Assembly: GCF_007752935.1 (NCBI RefSeq) | Contig: NZ_CP036319.1 | Span: 1,364,001 to 1,428,000, forward strand | Source: Crateriforma conspicua | GTDB taxonomy: Bacteria > Planctomycetota > Planctomycetia > Pirellulales > Pirellulaceae | Direction of reading: 5' to 3' | Length of the DNA: 64,000 bases | In this document: one piece after another, positions 17,909 to 26,899 of the stretch | How the letters are laid out: each line of letters starts with the position of its first letter | Position numbering within the stretch: position 1 is the stretch's first letter | Made by a program: the position numbers and the translations under genes | Notes under the pieces: generated by a model | What the model was told of the DNA's origin: nothing | What the model saw: the letters and a program-made list of their open reading frames with translations, nothing else | The model's database searches: none

Positions 17909-18341
17909 TGGTGGATACGATTCCATGATGCCATCGACGGTCCGCTGCGGGACCACGCCAAACCATTCGCCTGAGTGAATCGAAACGTGAAAATCGAAAC
18001 GTATGAATCAAAAACAGAGTGGATCGAAATAGGAAGTCCGAGAGCCAAACTGCCGTGCCAAACGGCCCCAGTTTGATCCGCCGTCGGCTGCGGCCTATTG
18101 TAGCCGGGCCGACACCGGTGAAACCCCGAAAAACGGCTCGGGGTGTCGCGGCCTGAGCGATTCATGCCTTTTCAGCCCGTCAAACCGCACGGTTTTTCAC
18201 CGTCCGCGGCGACGGTTTGGAATTCACGGGGCCTCCAGCGACCCGGTTGGGGCGGAAAACGCGACCTCTGGCCACCCGTCCGGTATGAGGGCACTTTTTC
18301 GCCGATTGCACGACTTTTCCGACCACTGTTTGACGACTTTG
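17909..18341. other. Divergent intergenic region (433 bases) without a recognisable gene
   Basis: It separates the serine protease gene (minus) from the SDR gene (plus), so it should hold both promoters. It carries two direct copies of AATCGAAACGT (17978-17988 and 17992-18002) and a partial third copy near 18022. I see no convincing -35/-10 pair, and the open frames inside it are not protein-like. Confidence 0.6.
17978..18002. repeat. Direct repeat AATCGAAACGT x2, spaced 14 bases
   Basis: Two exact 11-base copies start at 17978 and 17992, with a partial copy (GATCGAAAT) near 18022. They lie 70-95 bases upstream of the serine protease start and could be a regulator-binding site, but nothing else supports that. 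Confidence 0.5.
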
Positions 18342-19322
18342 ATGCCACCCAGTGACCCCGAATCTTGCCGGACCCAGCCGGCTGGTGTCCACGAAAGCCC
18401 TGAAAAACAGCGGACGCTGATTTTCGGTTGCGGCTATGTCGGTCGGCGAGTCGCCCGGCTGGCCCAGGCACGCGGCGACCAGGTTTGGGCCACGACGCGG
18501 GACCCGCGGAAAGCCGAAGCGATCGACGAAGCCGGCTGGCGACCAGTGATTGCCGATTGGAATCGGCCACCGACACTGCGTGGTCTGCCGCCGGTGGACC
18601 GGTTGTTGGTCGCCGTCAGCCACGATTCGGCATCCGGGGTCGGACGTTACGAATCGCAGGTTTTGGGGTTGCAGCGTTTGTTGGACGCGATCGCGCCGGC
18701 CACACGAGTCGTCTACATCAGCACGACCGGCGTCTATCACCAGCGTGACGGTCGCTGGGTGGACGAAACGTCACCGACGCGGCCCACACGCCCCGGCGGC
18801 CAAGCACACTTGATGGCCGAAGAACGGGTTCGCCGCTGGGCAGTGCATCGCCGGGCGACAACGCTGCGGCTGGGTGGGATCTATGGTCCCGGACGTGTGC
18901 CGCGGATCGCCGATGTCCGCGACGGTCGGGTTTTGGCATCGCCGGGCGGCGGGTACCTGAATTTGATTCATGTTGCCGATGCGGCCGCGGCGGTGATGGC
19001 GGCTTGGCAGGCGATGGATGCGGATGTCCCCGAACCGTCGCGCGTCCGATCGCATCGGTTGTTTGCCGTTGCCGATGACCGGCCCGTGGTCCGCCGCGAC
19101 TTTTATCAGTACATCGCCGATCGTTTGGCCGCGCCGACGCCGCGGTTCGCCGACGGTCAATCCAAAATGTCGGTCCGCAGCGACAGCAACAAACGCGTGT
19201 GGAACCGACGAATGAAGCGCTGTCTATTGCCTCGACTGGCTTTTCCGACCTATCGCCAGGGGTTGGACGACGTGTTGAATCGGGATCGTCGTGGCGGTTC
19301 CCATCGCGGCGCGAATCCTTAG
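18342..19322 (+). CDS. SDR-family NAD(P)-binding protein, YeeZ-like
   Basis: A 326-aa atypical extended short-chain dehydrogenase. The start at 18342 is preferred to 18285 because the extra 19 residues are Arg/His-rich and non-family-like. The nucleotide-binding motif is LIFGCGYVGRRVARLA near residues 26-41, typical of the YeeZ group, which uses GCGYxG in place of GxxGxxG. The active-site region reads YISTTGVYHQRDGRWVDE, with the catalytic Tyr replaced by the usual group sequence. GGIYGPGR and NLIHVADAAAAVMAA follow. It most likely acts on a nucleotide sugar or related small metabolite, but the substrate is unknown. The MBL gene follows on the same strand 125 bases later. Confidence 0.82.
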   Translation: MPPSDPESCRTQPAGVHESPEKQRTLIFGCGYVGRRVARLAQARGDQVWATTRDPRKAEAIDEAGWRPVIADWNRPPTLRGLPPVDRLLVAVSHDSASGVGRYESQVLGLQRLLDAIAPATRVVYISTTGVYHQRDGRWVDETSPTRPTRPGGQAHLMAEERVRRWAVHRRATTLRLGGIYGPGRVPRIADVRDGRVLASPGGGYLNLIHVADAAAAVMAAWQAMDADVPEPSRVRSHRLFAVADDRPVVRRDFYQYIADRLAAPTPRFADGQSKMSVRSDSNKRVWNRRMKRCLLPRLAFPTYRQGLDDVLNRDRRGGSHRGANP

Positions 19323-19447
19323 ACTCTGCCGACGGTCGATCGTGTGGCAAAGTCGCACGTTCATCCACACCGGCGGATCGGTCATTGCCGGTCCGTCGAC
19401 GCTTATCCTTTTCCCACTACGTTTGCACCTATTCGTCAGGCCGAAAC

Positions 19448-20251
19448 ATGCTGCCCCGAAAGCCCCTTTTCCCAGGCATCATTGAACTGAACTTTCAAGC
19501 CGGCGAAGTTCTTGGGTGCAACGTTTTCTTGGTCTATGACGCCGACCAGTGGCTGTTGGTCGATATTGGATACGAAGAAACGGTCGACGATTATGTCGAA
19601 CTGATTCGTCAGCTGGATTTTCCATTCAGCCAGTGCAAAACGCTGGTGGCCACCCACGCCGATGTGGATCACGTTCAGGGATTGGCCAAAGCCAAGCAGA
19701 TGTTGCGGACCAGCGTGACCGCGCACCCGGCGGCCGTGGCGACGTTGGAAGCCGGCGATCGGTTGAAGACGATGGCGGAAATCGAAGCCCAAGAATTGCA
19801 CTTGGACATGCCCAAGGTCACCATCGAACATCAAGTCAACGATGGCGACATCATCACCGTCGGCGATTTGGAAATCGAAGTCTGGCATACGCCCGGACAC
19901 ACCGACAGCCAGTTGTCGTTTCGCGTCGGTGATGTCTTGTTAAGCGGCGATAACATTTATCGCGACGGATGCATCGGCGCGATCGACGCACATCACGGCA
20001 GCGACATCGGCGCTTTCGTCCGCTCGTTGGAACGCATCCGCAACAGTGACGTCAAATGGCTGGCCCCCAGCCACGGACCGATCTTTCGCAACGATCCCGA
20101 ATTGTTGGACCGAACGATCCAGCGGGTGCGGGGCTACCTGCAGATGGCCGACTTCGGCACGCTGGCCGAATCGTGGCCGTTGATGGACCAGTGGCACGAC
20201 GAGGTGGCCGCCGGGACGATGCCCGAGGGCCTGCAGCCGCCGTCGGCCTAG
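19448..20251 (+). CDS. MBL-fold metallo-hydrolase with HxDxDH metal motif
   Basis: A 267-aa cytoplasmic protein from the ATG at 19448; the open frame to 19199 overlaps the SDR gene and lacks family resemblance. The metallo-beta-lactamase signature is ATHADVDHVQG, with His70, Asp72, Asp74 and His75, so the second His of the usual HxHxDH motif is Asp. The remaining ligands are present: His151 in HTPGHTDS, Asp168 in LLSGDNIYRD, and a C-terminal His in APSHGPIF. The fold and remaining ligands resemble glyoxalase II-like and related hydrolases. The Asp substitution occurs in some MBL subgroups and may change metal preference. The substrate is unknown. It converges on hisG with a tandem repeat between. 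Confidence 0.88.
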   Translation: MLPRKPLFPGIIELNFQAGEVLGCNVFLVYDADQWLLVDIGYEETVDDYVELIRQLDFPFSQCKTLVATHADVDHVQGLAKAKQMLRTSVTAHPAAVATLEAGDRLKTMAEIEAQELHLDMPKVTIEHQVNDGDIITVGDLEIEVWHTPGHTDSQLSFRVGDVLLSGDNIYRDGCIGAIDAHHGSDIGAFVRSLERIRNSDVKWLAPSHGPIFRNDPELLDRTIQRVRGYLQMADFGTLAESWPLMDQWHDEVAAGTMPEGLQPPSA

Positions 20252-20273
20252 GCGAATCGCCCACAGGGCCTAA

Positions 20274-20321
20274 CCAGGACCGTTGCTGATCACGGTCCCA
20301 GGACCGTTGCTGATCACGGTC
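20274..20321. repeat. Perfect 24-bp tandem duplication with hairpin potential
   Basis: Two identical 24-base units (20274-20297 and 20298-20321) fill the gap between the convergent MBL and hisG genes. Each unit contains GACCGT, an 8-base loop and ACGGTC, so each can fold as a six-pair hairpin on either strand. The position suggests a bidirectional termination or mRNA-end structure, although no T-run follows. Confidence 0.85.
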
Positions 20322-20329
20322 GCTGTGGA

Positions 20330-21199
20330 CTACAGGCGGCAGTTGTGGATCAGCATTTCAAAGATGGCCGACGCACCGATGGACTTCAGCCGATCCATGA
20401 CTTCGGCGACTTCGCCGCGACGCACCATGACCTGGACGCTGCACCAGTCGGAATCTTCCAGCGAATTGACGGTCGGCGAGTTATAGCCGGGGGTGATCTT
20501 TTCGGCTTCGGGCAACTTCGACCGCGGGATGTTGTATTCGACCATCGAATAGTCACGAGCCAGAACGACGCCTTCCAGTCGTGCGACCAGCCGGTCGGCG
20601 GTGTCAGTGTCGCGGCAACGTGGGCCTTGGATCAGCACCGTTTCGTAGGCACCGATTTCTTCCAAGATCTTCAGCCGGTTGGCCGCCAAAGTGCTGCCGG
20701 TTTCGACCAAGTCGACGATCGCGTCGGCGACACCCAGTTGGATCATCACTTCCACGCTGCCGGCCAGCGAAACCAGATGAGCCTTGGCGTCGTGTTGCGC
20801 CAAATAACGTGCGGTCACCGCCGGAAAGCTGGTGGCGATCCGTTTGCCGTCCAGTTCGGCCGCCGAACGGATCGGTGAATCGTCGGGTACGCAGAACGCC
20901 AGACGGCAACGCCCGACACCAAAGTTCATCCGCGTCGTCACGTCGGCGTCGGCTTCTTCCACCAAATCGCTGCCGGTCACGCCCATGTCGATCGCGCCTT
21001 CGGCACACAGCGTGGGGATGTCATCGGTCCGCAAGAAGATCAGATCGATCGGCAACCCCGCCACGCGTGCGAACAGCCCGCGGTTTTGACGGCGGAATCG
21101 CAGCCCGGCTTGGCTCAGCAGGTCTTCGGCCAATTCACTCAAGCGGCCTTTACTGGGAATGCCGATGCGAAGGGTGTCGGTGGACAGGGACGCGGACAC
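20330..21199 (-). CDS. hisG: ATP phosphoribosyltransferase, long form
   Basis: A 289-aa enzyme that condenses ATP with PRPP, the first step of histidine synthesis. It starts LRIGIPSKGRL, has FLRTDDIPTL and GVTGSDLVEE, the PRPP-binding region DAIVDLVETGSTLAANRL, and a C-terminal regulatory domain (about 210-289) typical of the long form that does not need HisZ and binds histidine for feedback control. Length is normal. It lies 100 bases downstream of hisE on the same strand, so the two are probably one transcript. Confidence 0.96.
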   Translation of the reverse strand: MSASLSTDTLRIGIPSKGRLSELAEDLLSQAGLRFRRQNRGLFARVAGLPIDLIFLRTDDIPTLCAEGAIDMGVTGSDLVEEADADVTTRMNFGVGRCRLAFCVPDDSPIRSAAELDGKRIATSFPAVTARYLAQHDAKAHLVSLAGSVEVMIQLGVADAIVDLVETGSTLAANRLKILEEIGAYETVLIQGPRCRDTDTADRLVARLEGVVLARDYSMVEYNIPRSKLPEAEKITPGYNSPTVNSLEDSDWCSVQVMVRRGEVAEVMDRLKSIGASAIFEMLIHNCRL

Positions 21200-21299
21200 G
21201 ATGCGGGTTCTCCGTGATGGGTCGGGTGACGTGCGTTCGCCGTGGTGAAGTGTGTAATTTTTGGGGCCGGTGGGCGGACCGTCAGGGCATCAGCGACGG

Positions 21300-21644
21300 T
21301 CAGTCTTTGGGCGGGCGACTGGCCTTTTCGACCAGCCCCGACGTGCCTTCGCGACGGGCTAATTCGGCGGCGACTTCGGAAATGTCGACGCGTTTGTGGG
21401 CCAGCAAAACCAGCGTGTGGTAGATCAAATCGCCGGCTTCGTAGATGAAGTGATTGCGTCCTTCGTCGCCGGGTTCGTCGGCGGCTTCGACCAATTCCCC
21501 GGCTTCCTCCAGGATCTTCTTGCCGATCTTTTCGGTCCCACCCCGCATCAGCCTGGTGGTGTACGAACCTTCGGGCATGGTTTCAGCCCGCTCGGCCAAA
21601 GTGGCCATCAGTCGGGCGATCGGATCCAGCGATTCCGGCATCAA
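21300..21644 (-). CDS. hisE: Phosphoribosyl-ATP pyrophosphatase
   Basis: A 114-aa cytoplasmic enzyme that hydrolyses phosphoribosyl-ATP to phosphoribosyl-AMP, the second step of histidine synthesis. It shows the all-alpha NTP pyrophosphatase features: SYTTRLMRGGTEKIGKKI, then EEAGELVEAADEPG carrying the metal-binding Glu residues, and EAGDLIYHTLVLLAH. It stands alone, without a fused HisI domain. hisG follows, so the first two pathway steps are paired here; the other his genes are not in the window. Confidence 0.95.
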   Translation of the reverse strand: MMPESLDPIARLMATLAERAETMPEGSYTTRLMRGGTEKIGKKILEEAGELVEAADEPGDEGRNHFIYEAGDLIYHTLVLLAHKRVDISEVAAELARREGTSGLVEKASRPPKD

Positions 21645-21861
21645 AAGGGTCCCGCAGCGTGGGGAAAATCATGAAAATGGACCGTTGTGGCCCGTGAATC
21701 CTAGACACCACATTCCGGATTGCCAACGAGCGGGGAAATGGCCGTTGCCGCCGCGCGGAGTGTTTCGCTAATGTCGCCCTGAAAATCCTGTCGATCCGTT
21801 ACGGCCGATCCGGCCCGACGTGGTCGATCGGCCCCCCACCGTTGACGCAAGGAAGCGCCAC

Positions 21862-23019
21862 GTGAACGCCATGCCGGCCCCCAAGCCTCGCCCGTCAGGT
21901 CTGGACGACGCGTCCGCCAGCGCCCCCGTCGCGCCCGCAGCGGACCCACGTTCGATTGACCCGCGTTTGGGCGACACGATCGACGTCCCGCCGGAAACCC
22001 CGTTGGAACGTTTGCGTTGCCTTCGTGATACGGTTTTGGCCGAATCCGAAGCGTTGCGGCGGACCGCCCAAACGTTGTCGGCCGACGCCGTCCGCGCGGC
22101 CGAACTGACCGCCGATTGCCGGGGCAGCGTGATCGTCACGGGCATCGGCAAAGCCGGCTGGATCGGTCAAAAGATCGCCGCCACCCTGGCCAGCGTCGGC
22201 ACCCCCGCCCACTTTCTGCATCCCAGCGAAGCCGTCCACGGGGACCTGGGCCGGGTGCGAAAAGACGACCTGGTATGGGCGTTTTCCAATTCCGGTCGCA
22301 GCGAAGAAGTCCTGGCGATCGCCGCGCACTTGCGACAGTACAGTCACGGCTTGGTCGCGATCACCGCTGACGCGGACAACCCTCTGGCCGCCGCTGCCGA
22401 CTTGGTCGTGACCATCGGCAAACACCGCGAAGCCTGTCACAACGGCTTGGCACCAACCTGCAGCACCACCGCCATGCTGGCCGTCGGCGATGCGATCGCG
22501 CTGTTGTCCAGCCGCATCCGCCGATTCACACCCCAGGATTTTGCCCGCTTCCATCCCGGTGGTGCACTGGGCCGGAAACTGACCGTCGTCGACGACATCA
22601 TGCGGGACGTCGCCCATTGTCGCATCGCGCCGCACGACGTGCCGGTGCGTCAGGCAATGGTCGTCGCGGGGCTGCACGGACGACGCAGCGGCGCCGTGAT
22701 GCTGGTCGATCCGGCCGATCAAACGTTGTCCGGGATTTTTACCGACAGCGATCTGGCACGGTTGTTGGAATCGCGACGCGAAGGCGAACTGGATCGCCCC
22801 GTTTCGGAATTGATGACGCGCTGCCCGACAACGATCCGGTCCGGATCGCAACTGCGTGACGCGATCGCGATCTTGTCCCAGCGTCGGATCAGTGAATTGC
22901 CCGTCGTTGACACCACAGGACGCCCCATCGGATTGATCGACATCACGGATGTGGTTTCGCTGGAAGGCTCCGGTGCAACCCCAAGTCCGTCTTCGGTGAA
23001 GTTGACCGCCCATGTCTGA
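21862..23019 (+). CDS. kdsD: Arabinose-5-phosphate isomerase (KpsF/GutQ family)
   Basis: A 385-aa enzyme that converts ribulose 5-phosphate to arabinose 5-phosphate, the first step of Kdo synthesis for LPS. I prefer the GTG at 21862 because AAGGAAG (21849-21855) sits at good spacing; the ATG at 21871 is also possible. After a Pro-rich leader of about 50 residues, the SIS domain covers about 75-215 (VIVTGIGKAGWIGQKIAATL, HPSEAVHGDLG, SNSGRSEE). Two CBS domains follow (VDDIMRDVAHCRIAPHD to ELMTRCPTTIRSG and the C-terminus). The leader is longer than in E. coli KdsD. Its last 8 bases overlap kdsC. Confidence 0.94.
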   Translation: MNAMPAPKPRPSGLDDASASAPVAPAADPRSIDPRLGDTIDVPPETPLERLRCLRDTVLAESEALRRTAQTLSADAVRAAELTADCRGSVIVTGIGKAGWIGQKIAATLASVGTPAHFLHPSEAVHGDLGRVRKDDLVWAFSNSGRSEEVLAIAAHLRQYSHGLVAITADADNPLAAAADLVVTIGKHREACHNGLAPTCSTTAMLAVGDAIALLSSRIRRFTPQDFARFHPGGALGRKLTVVDDIMRDVAHCRIAPHDVPVRQAMVVAGLHGRRSGAVMLVDPADQTLSGIFTDSDLARLLESRREGELDRPVSELMTRCPTTIRSGSQLRDAIAILSQRRISELPVVDTTGRPIGLIDITDVVSLEGSGATPSPSSVKLTAHV

Positions 23020-23548
23020 TGCAAACGGCTTTCAGCCAAGTCCGAACGATATCGCCGACCAAATCCGCTGTTTGATCAGTGATGTCGATGGCGTGATGAC
23101 CGATGGACGGATCACCTACGACGACCAACTGGTGGAATCCAAAAGCTTTCACGCCCGTGACGGCTTGGCGATCAAGCTGTGGATGCGCAGCGGTTTCGGC
23201 TTTGGCATCTTGACCGCACGAAAAAGCAAGATCGTGCCCCATCGCGCCGGCGAATTGGGCATCGATCAATGCGTGCAAGGCTTCGAAGACAAGTGGCCGG
23301 CCGCCGAACAGATCATGCGCCACATCGGATGCACGCCGGAACAAACCTGTTACATCGGCGATGATCTGCCCGACATCGCGGTGATGCGCCGTGTGGGGCT
23401 AAGCGTCGCCCCGGCGGATGCATCGGCTGACGCCCGCGACATCGCCGATTGGGTGCTACGCACCGGCGGCGGTCAGGGTGCGTTGCGTGAACTGGTGGAG
23501 TGTTTGTTGAAAGCCAAAGGTCGATGGGAGGAGCACGTGCCGACGTGA
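23012..23548 (+). CDS. kdsC: 3-deoxy-D-manno-octulosonate 8-phosphate phosphatase
   Basis: A 178-aa HAD phosphatase (class C0/IIIC, no cap) that removes phosphate from Kdo-8-phosphate. Motif I is ISDVDGVMTDGR near residues 22-33 with the nucleophile and acid Asp pair. Motif II is the TAR of ILTARKS, motif III includes the Lys of EDKWPA, and motif IV is YIGDDLPDIAVM. Length matches the family. It overlaps kdsD by 8 bases and is followed 87 bases later by a very large Lpt-like gene, reproducing the kdsD-kdsC-lptC-lptA order of gamma-proteobacteria. Confidence 0.95.
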   Translation: MSDANGFQPSPNDIADQIRCLISDVDGVMTDGRITYDDQLVESKSFHARDGLAIKLWMRSGFGFGILTARKSKIVPHRAGELGIDQCVQGFEDKWPAAEQIMRHIGCTPEQTCYIGDDLPDIAVMRRVGLSVAPADASADARDIADWVLRTGGGQGALRELVECLLKAKGRWEEHVPT

Positions 23549-23590
23549 TCGCCCGATGACGGTCGGGCCGATGTCTGCCGAGATGCCAAA

Positions 23591-23608
23591 CGGGGCCCCG
23601 CCCCGGGG
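23591..23608. repeat. Adjacent GC palindromes between kdsC and the Lpt-like gene
   Basis: CGGGGCCCCG (23591-23600) and CCCCGGGG (23601-23608) are perfect palindromes placed side by side, 28 bases upstream of the ATG at 23636. In RNA they could form a strong stem near the ribosome-binding region and tune expression of the large gene. Confidence 0.5.
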
Positions 23609-23635
23609 ATCGCATCGGCAACGGGGCCGCAACCC

Positions 23636-26600
23636 ATGATGCAACACAGCAAGGACTACTTCTTGGCGCTGGGTGTGCTGATTGCCGCCGCGCTGACCTA
23701 CCAGACCGCGACCGATTGGTGGTTGCGGCCGCCCCAGATTGAATCGGTCCCGATGGCCGAACAGGCATCGCTGCGCCCCCGCGAATCGCTGGCCTACTTG
23801 TTTCCCGACGACGCTTGGCAACGCGGGACCTGCCAGCAACTACAGATGCGGGACGCCGTGCTGTTGTTCGGCGAACTGATCCGGGACGAAGGCAATCGGA
23901 TGACGGCCAAGCCGGTCACCGTGGTGTACGGTCGCGATCTGGCGATCGATCGCGCCGAACGACCGTTGATCTTGGAAGCGGAAACGGCGGAAATTGAGTT
24001 CGACGGTTCGTTGAACCTGGATTCGATGGGCGAAAACGCCCCGCCGATCAAGACCGCCAACCTGATCGGGAACGTCCACGTGCACGGTGGCGCCCCGTCG
24101 ATATCGAAAGCAACCGCTGTGCCGGCGACCGATTCACCCGCCATCGATATCCGTACCAGCTACATCAGCGTGGATCGCCAGAAAATCTGGACGACCCAGC
24201 AAATCGACATGTCCTTCGGCGACGTCAAATTGGTCGGACGTGACTTGACCTTGCACCTGATGGAAGCCGCCGGTCCGGCCGCTGATAACTTGCAATCCAT
24301 CGTCGATCGAATGGAACTGATCTATCTGGACCAGTTGACCGTTCCGATGCGAGACATGCCGGGATCGGTGCTGAGCATGGAATCCGGCGGCGGGATTGAA
24401 TTCGACTTTGGCGTCAACGAATTGACCCTGCATGATTCGGTCGCCTTTGTCTTGCAAACTCCCGGCCAAGACGACGATCGATTTGATTGTGCGGAACTGA
24501 CACTGACCCTGCGTGATCCGCTGAACCGTAAGCTTCGCCGCGAAGGCCCCCTGGACTGGATTTCTCAGGTGCAAGCAGTCGGTTCGTCGGACGCACCGGC
24601 ATCGTTGTACATGCCAAGCCGTGGTTTCGGACTGGTCGCCGACGACATCTTTTTCGATGCACAGCGGGGCGTGCTGCGAGTGTCCAATCCGCGCGAAACG
24701 TCGAACGACGCCTCGGCAAACTCACAACAGACCAAGCTGGTCACGATGCGGTACAACGGGATCGTCGCCGGCTTGCAGCAGATGGTCTATGAATTTGATC
24801 CGCGACAACCACGCGTGCTGGGGCGGTTGTTGGCCGCCGGTGCGGGCCGAATCCGAATCGAGATTGAAAATTCGCCGGTGCGGCACCTGGCGTGGTCGGA
24901 GGGCTTGGAAATCAAACCGACCGAGACCAGGCACCATGCCGCCACACCGCTGGACGCACCCGCTGGGACGTTGATCACAAGAGGATCCGCCGGCGGGACA
25001 TCGATCGATGGCGAATCGGGCCCGCCGATCACGCTTGCCGCCACGCAAGTCAACGTCGACGGTAACGTCCAAGCGATCCTGTCAGCCGGTGGTGCCTTTT
25101 CGGCCGCGCACGTCCGCTGTGACCTGCAACCGTCACGGTTTTCTGATGACGAGACATCGTTGGTGCCATCTGGCTTTATCGCGAAGGAAGCCGTGTTGTT
25201 GGACACGCCGACCATTCGAGCGATGACGGATAGTCTGACACTGGTGTTCCAAGAAGTGGATCCCGCCGCGACAAAAACGGATTCGATGCTTTCGACCACC
25301 GGGCGTGAGGCAGGCGACTCCGGTGCAACGAGTGGTGACACCAGCGGGGTGCGACGCTGGGTCGTCCAGCCGGGGCCCGCCGATGGACCAGCCGAACCGG
25401 TGGCCCGTCCGCGTCCGGAGATCGCCGGACGCCAGATCGCCGCCAAGTTGCGAATCGCCGATCGTGATCTGACTGCCGAAGACTTGTCCGTTCGCGGCGA
25501 CGTCCGTCTGACGCATGTGGTCAACGTCGGACAGCAAGCGTTGGACGCCGTCCTGCAGGGTGATCAACTGCGATTGACCGGTGGCGGCGGATCGGAACGG
25601 ATCAGCCTGTTCAGCGGGCCGAATCGTCCGGCCCGATTGGACTTGGGCGACGGCTTCTTTGCCGGTCCCGCTTTGCACATTCGTCCGATGGACAACGTGG
25701 TGGAGATCAACGAGGCCGGTCAGTTCCAAATGCCGACGGCAATTTTGCCCAGCGGACTGGCCGGTGAACCGGCGGATGCGAAGGATGATGGACAACCACC
25801 ATCGTTGAAGTGGACCACCGCGCCACGGTGTCACTTTGCCGGTGGCATGATCTTTGACGGACGCCAAATCCGATTGCGAGGTGGCGTGACCATCGACGCC
25901 GCGATGACGCACCGGGATCAACCGTGGCAATTCCAGCTGCGGGGTGATTCGTTGGTCGCCGATCTGACCGATGGTGTCCAGCTCCGCGACATGAAAACTT
26001 TGCGGCAGGCAACATTGGCACGCGTTGCACTGCTGCGTGAAGGCGATTTGCCGGTGTCGATCGAAGCGGTATCCAACAACGTGAACGGGCAAACACAGTC
26101 ACGCCACCTGTTGCGTGCACCGTCGTTGGTCTATCTGCCCGACAGCGGTGGCCAACTATTGGCCGAAGGTCCCGGTGCCTACTGGGCTTGGTTATTGCAA
26201 GAAAAGGCGAACTCAATCTCCGGTGCAAGCGGCGGTGATGATTCGCAGCCCCGACCGCGAACCACTTTGGAAGCCGCCCAGCTGGCAAGTCGCCAGCAAA
26301 ACGAGGCGGCCCGTTCCAGCCCGATCGCGGACGTGGACACGCCGACCCTGCAAGGCGTGCACCTGACCTACTATGACCGCATGGTGGGCAGTTTGCAGAA
26401 CCAAAGTCTGACGTTTCATCGTGACGTGCAAATCGGAACTCGAGCGGTTCCGGATTGGGAAACGCCGGTCGACGTGACTCGCATGCAGCACTTGGCCAGT
26501 GGTGATGCGACGATCCGATGCCAGCGTTTGCAGTTGGGGGTCGATCCGGCCAGCCTGGCACCGTCGCTTGCGGGTGCGGCCACGCGTTCCTTCGAACTGT

Positions 26601-26899
26601 TGGCCGACGGTGGTGTGTTGTTCCGCAGCCTGCAAGACGAAGTGACCCGGGAGATCGCCGCCAGTCGTGCGGCCTATCAATCGGGCAAAAGTCTGTTCAC
26701 CCTGCAAGGCGCCCCCGGCAATGCGTTGCAGATGCGACAGAGTCGTCCGGGCGCCGAGCCGATGTTCTTGACCGGTGAAAACATGAGCATCCAAGATCCC
26801 ATGTCACCCAACATGAAGGTTCAGATGAACGTGACCGGGTTCCACTACGGTCCCGGTGGTGGCAGTCAGGCGGCACAAAACCAGGGGAATCTGCGGTGA
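23636..26899 (+). CDS. Very large LptC/LptA (OstA)-like LPS-transport protein
   Basis: A 1087-aa protein with one N-terminal membrane helix (about residues 7-24) and a long extracytoplasmic part rich in beta segments. Several stretches have the flavour of the OstA/LptA/LptC beta-jellyroll family, for example KTANLIGNVHVHGG (about 142-155), DVKLVGRDLTLHL, LQGDQLRLTGGG, MIFDGRQIRLRGGV, and ASGDATIRCQRLQLGV. LptC is about 190 aa and LptA about 185 aa, so this protein could hold several jellyroll repeats forming a one-piece bridge across the periplasm. The genomic position directly after kdsD-kdsC is that of lptC-lptA in other Gram-negatives. The function is therefore inferred from both position and sequence style; I cannot confirm domain borders by eye. 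An alpha/beta hydrolase gene overlaps its stop by four bases. lptB does not follow. Confidence 0.72.
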   Translation: MMQHSKDYFLALGVLIAAALTYQTATDWWLRPPQIESVPMAEQASLRPRESLAYLFPDDAWQRGTCQQLQMRDAVLLFGELIRDEGNRMTAKPVTVVYGRDLAIDRAERPLILEAETAEIEFDGSLNLDSMGENAPPIKTANLIGNVHVHGGAPSISKATAVPATDSPAIDIRTSYISVDRQKIWTTQQIDMSFGDVKLVGRDLTLHLMEAAGPAADNLQSIVDRMELIYLDQLTVPMRDMPGSVLSMESGGGIEFDFGVNELTLHDSVAFVLQTPGQDDDRFDCAELTLTLRDPLNRKLRREGPLDWISQVQAVGSSDAPASLYMPSRGFGLVADDIFFDAQRGVLRVSNPRETSNDASANSQQTKLVTMRYNGIVAGLQQMVYEFDPRQPRVLGRLLAAGAGRIRIEIENSPVRHLAWSEGLEIKPTETRHHAATPLDAPAGTLITRGSAGGTSIDGESGPPITLAATQVNVDGNVQAILSAGGAFSAAHVRCDLQPSRFSDDETSLVPSGFIAKEAVLLDTPTIRAMTDSLTLVFQEVDPAATKTDSMLSTTGREAGDSGATSGDTSGVRRWVVQPGPADGPAEPVARPRPEIAGRQIAAKLRIADRDLTAEDLSVRGDVRLTHVVNVGQQALDAVLQGDQLRLTGGGGSERISLFSGPNRPARLDLGDGFFAGPALHIRPMDNVVEINEAGQFQMPTAILPSGLAGEPADAKDDGQPPSLKWTTAPRCHFAGGMIFDGRQIRLRGGVTIDAAMTHRDQPWQFQLRGDSLVADLTDGVQLRDMKTLRQATLARVALLREGDLPVSIEAVSNNVNGQTQSRHLLRAPSLVYLPDSGGQLLAEGPGAYWAWLLQEKANSISGASGGDDSQPRPRTTLEAAQLASRQQNEAARSSPIADVDTPTLQGVHLTYYDRMVGSLQNQSLTFHRDVQIGTRAVPDWETPVDVTRMQHLASGDATIRCQRLQLGVDPASLAPSLAGAATRSFELLADGGVLFRSLQDEVTREIAASRAAYQSGKSLFTLQGAPGNALQMRQSRPGAEPMFLTGENMSIQDPMSPNMKVQMNVTGFHYGPGGGSQAAQNQGNLR

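Noticed and set aside
21895-23013. A 372-aa minus-strand frame opposite kdsD
   Set aside because: It is a shadow of the SIS/CBS gene; no start region or family resemblance.
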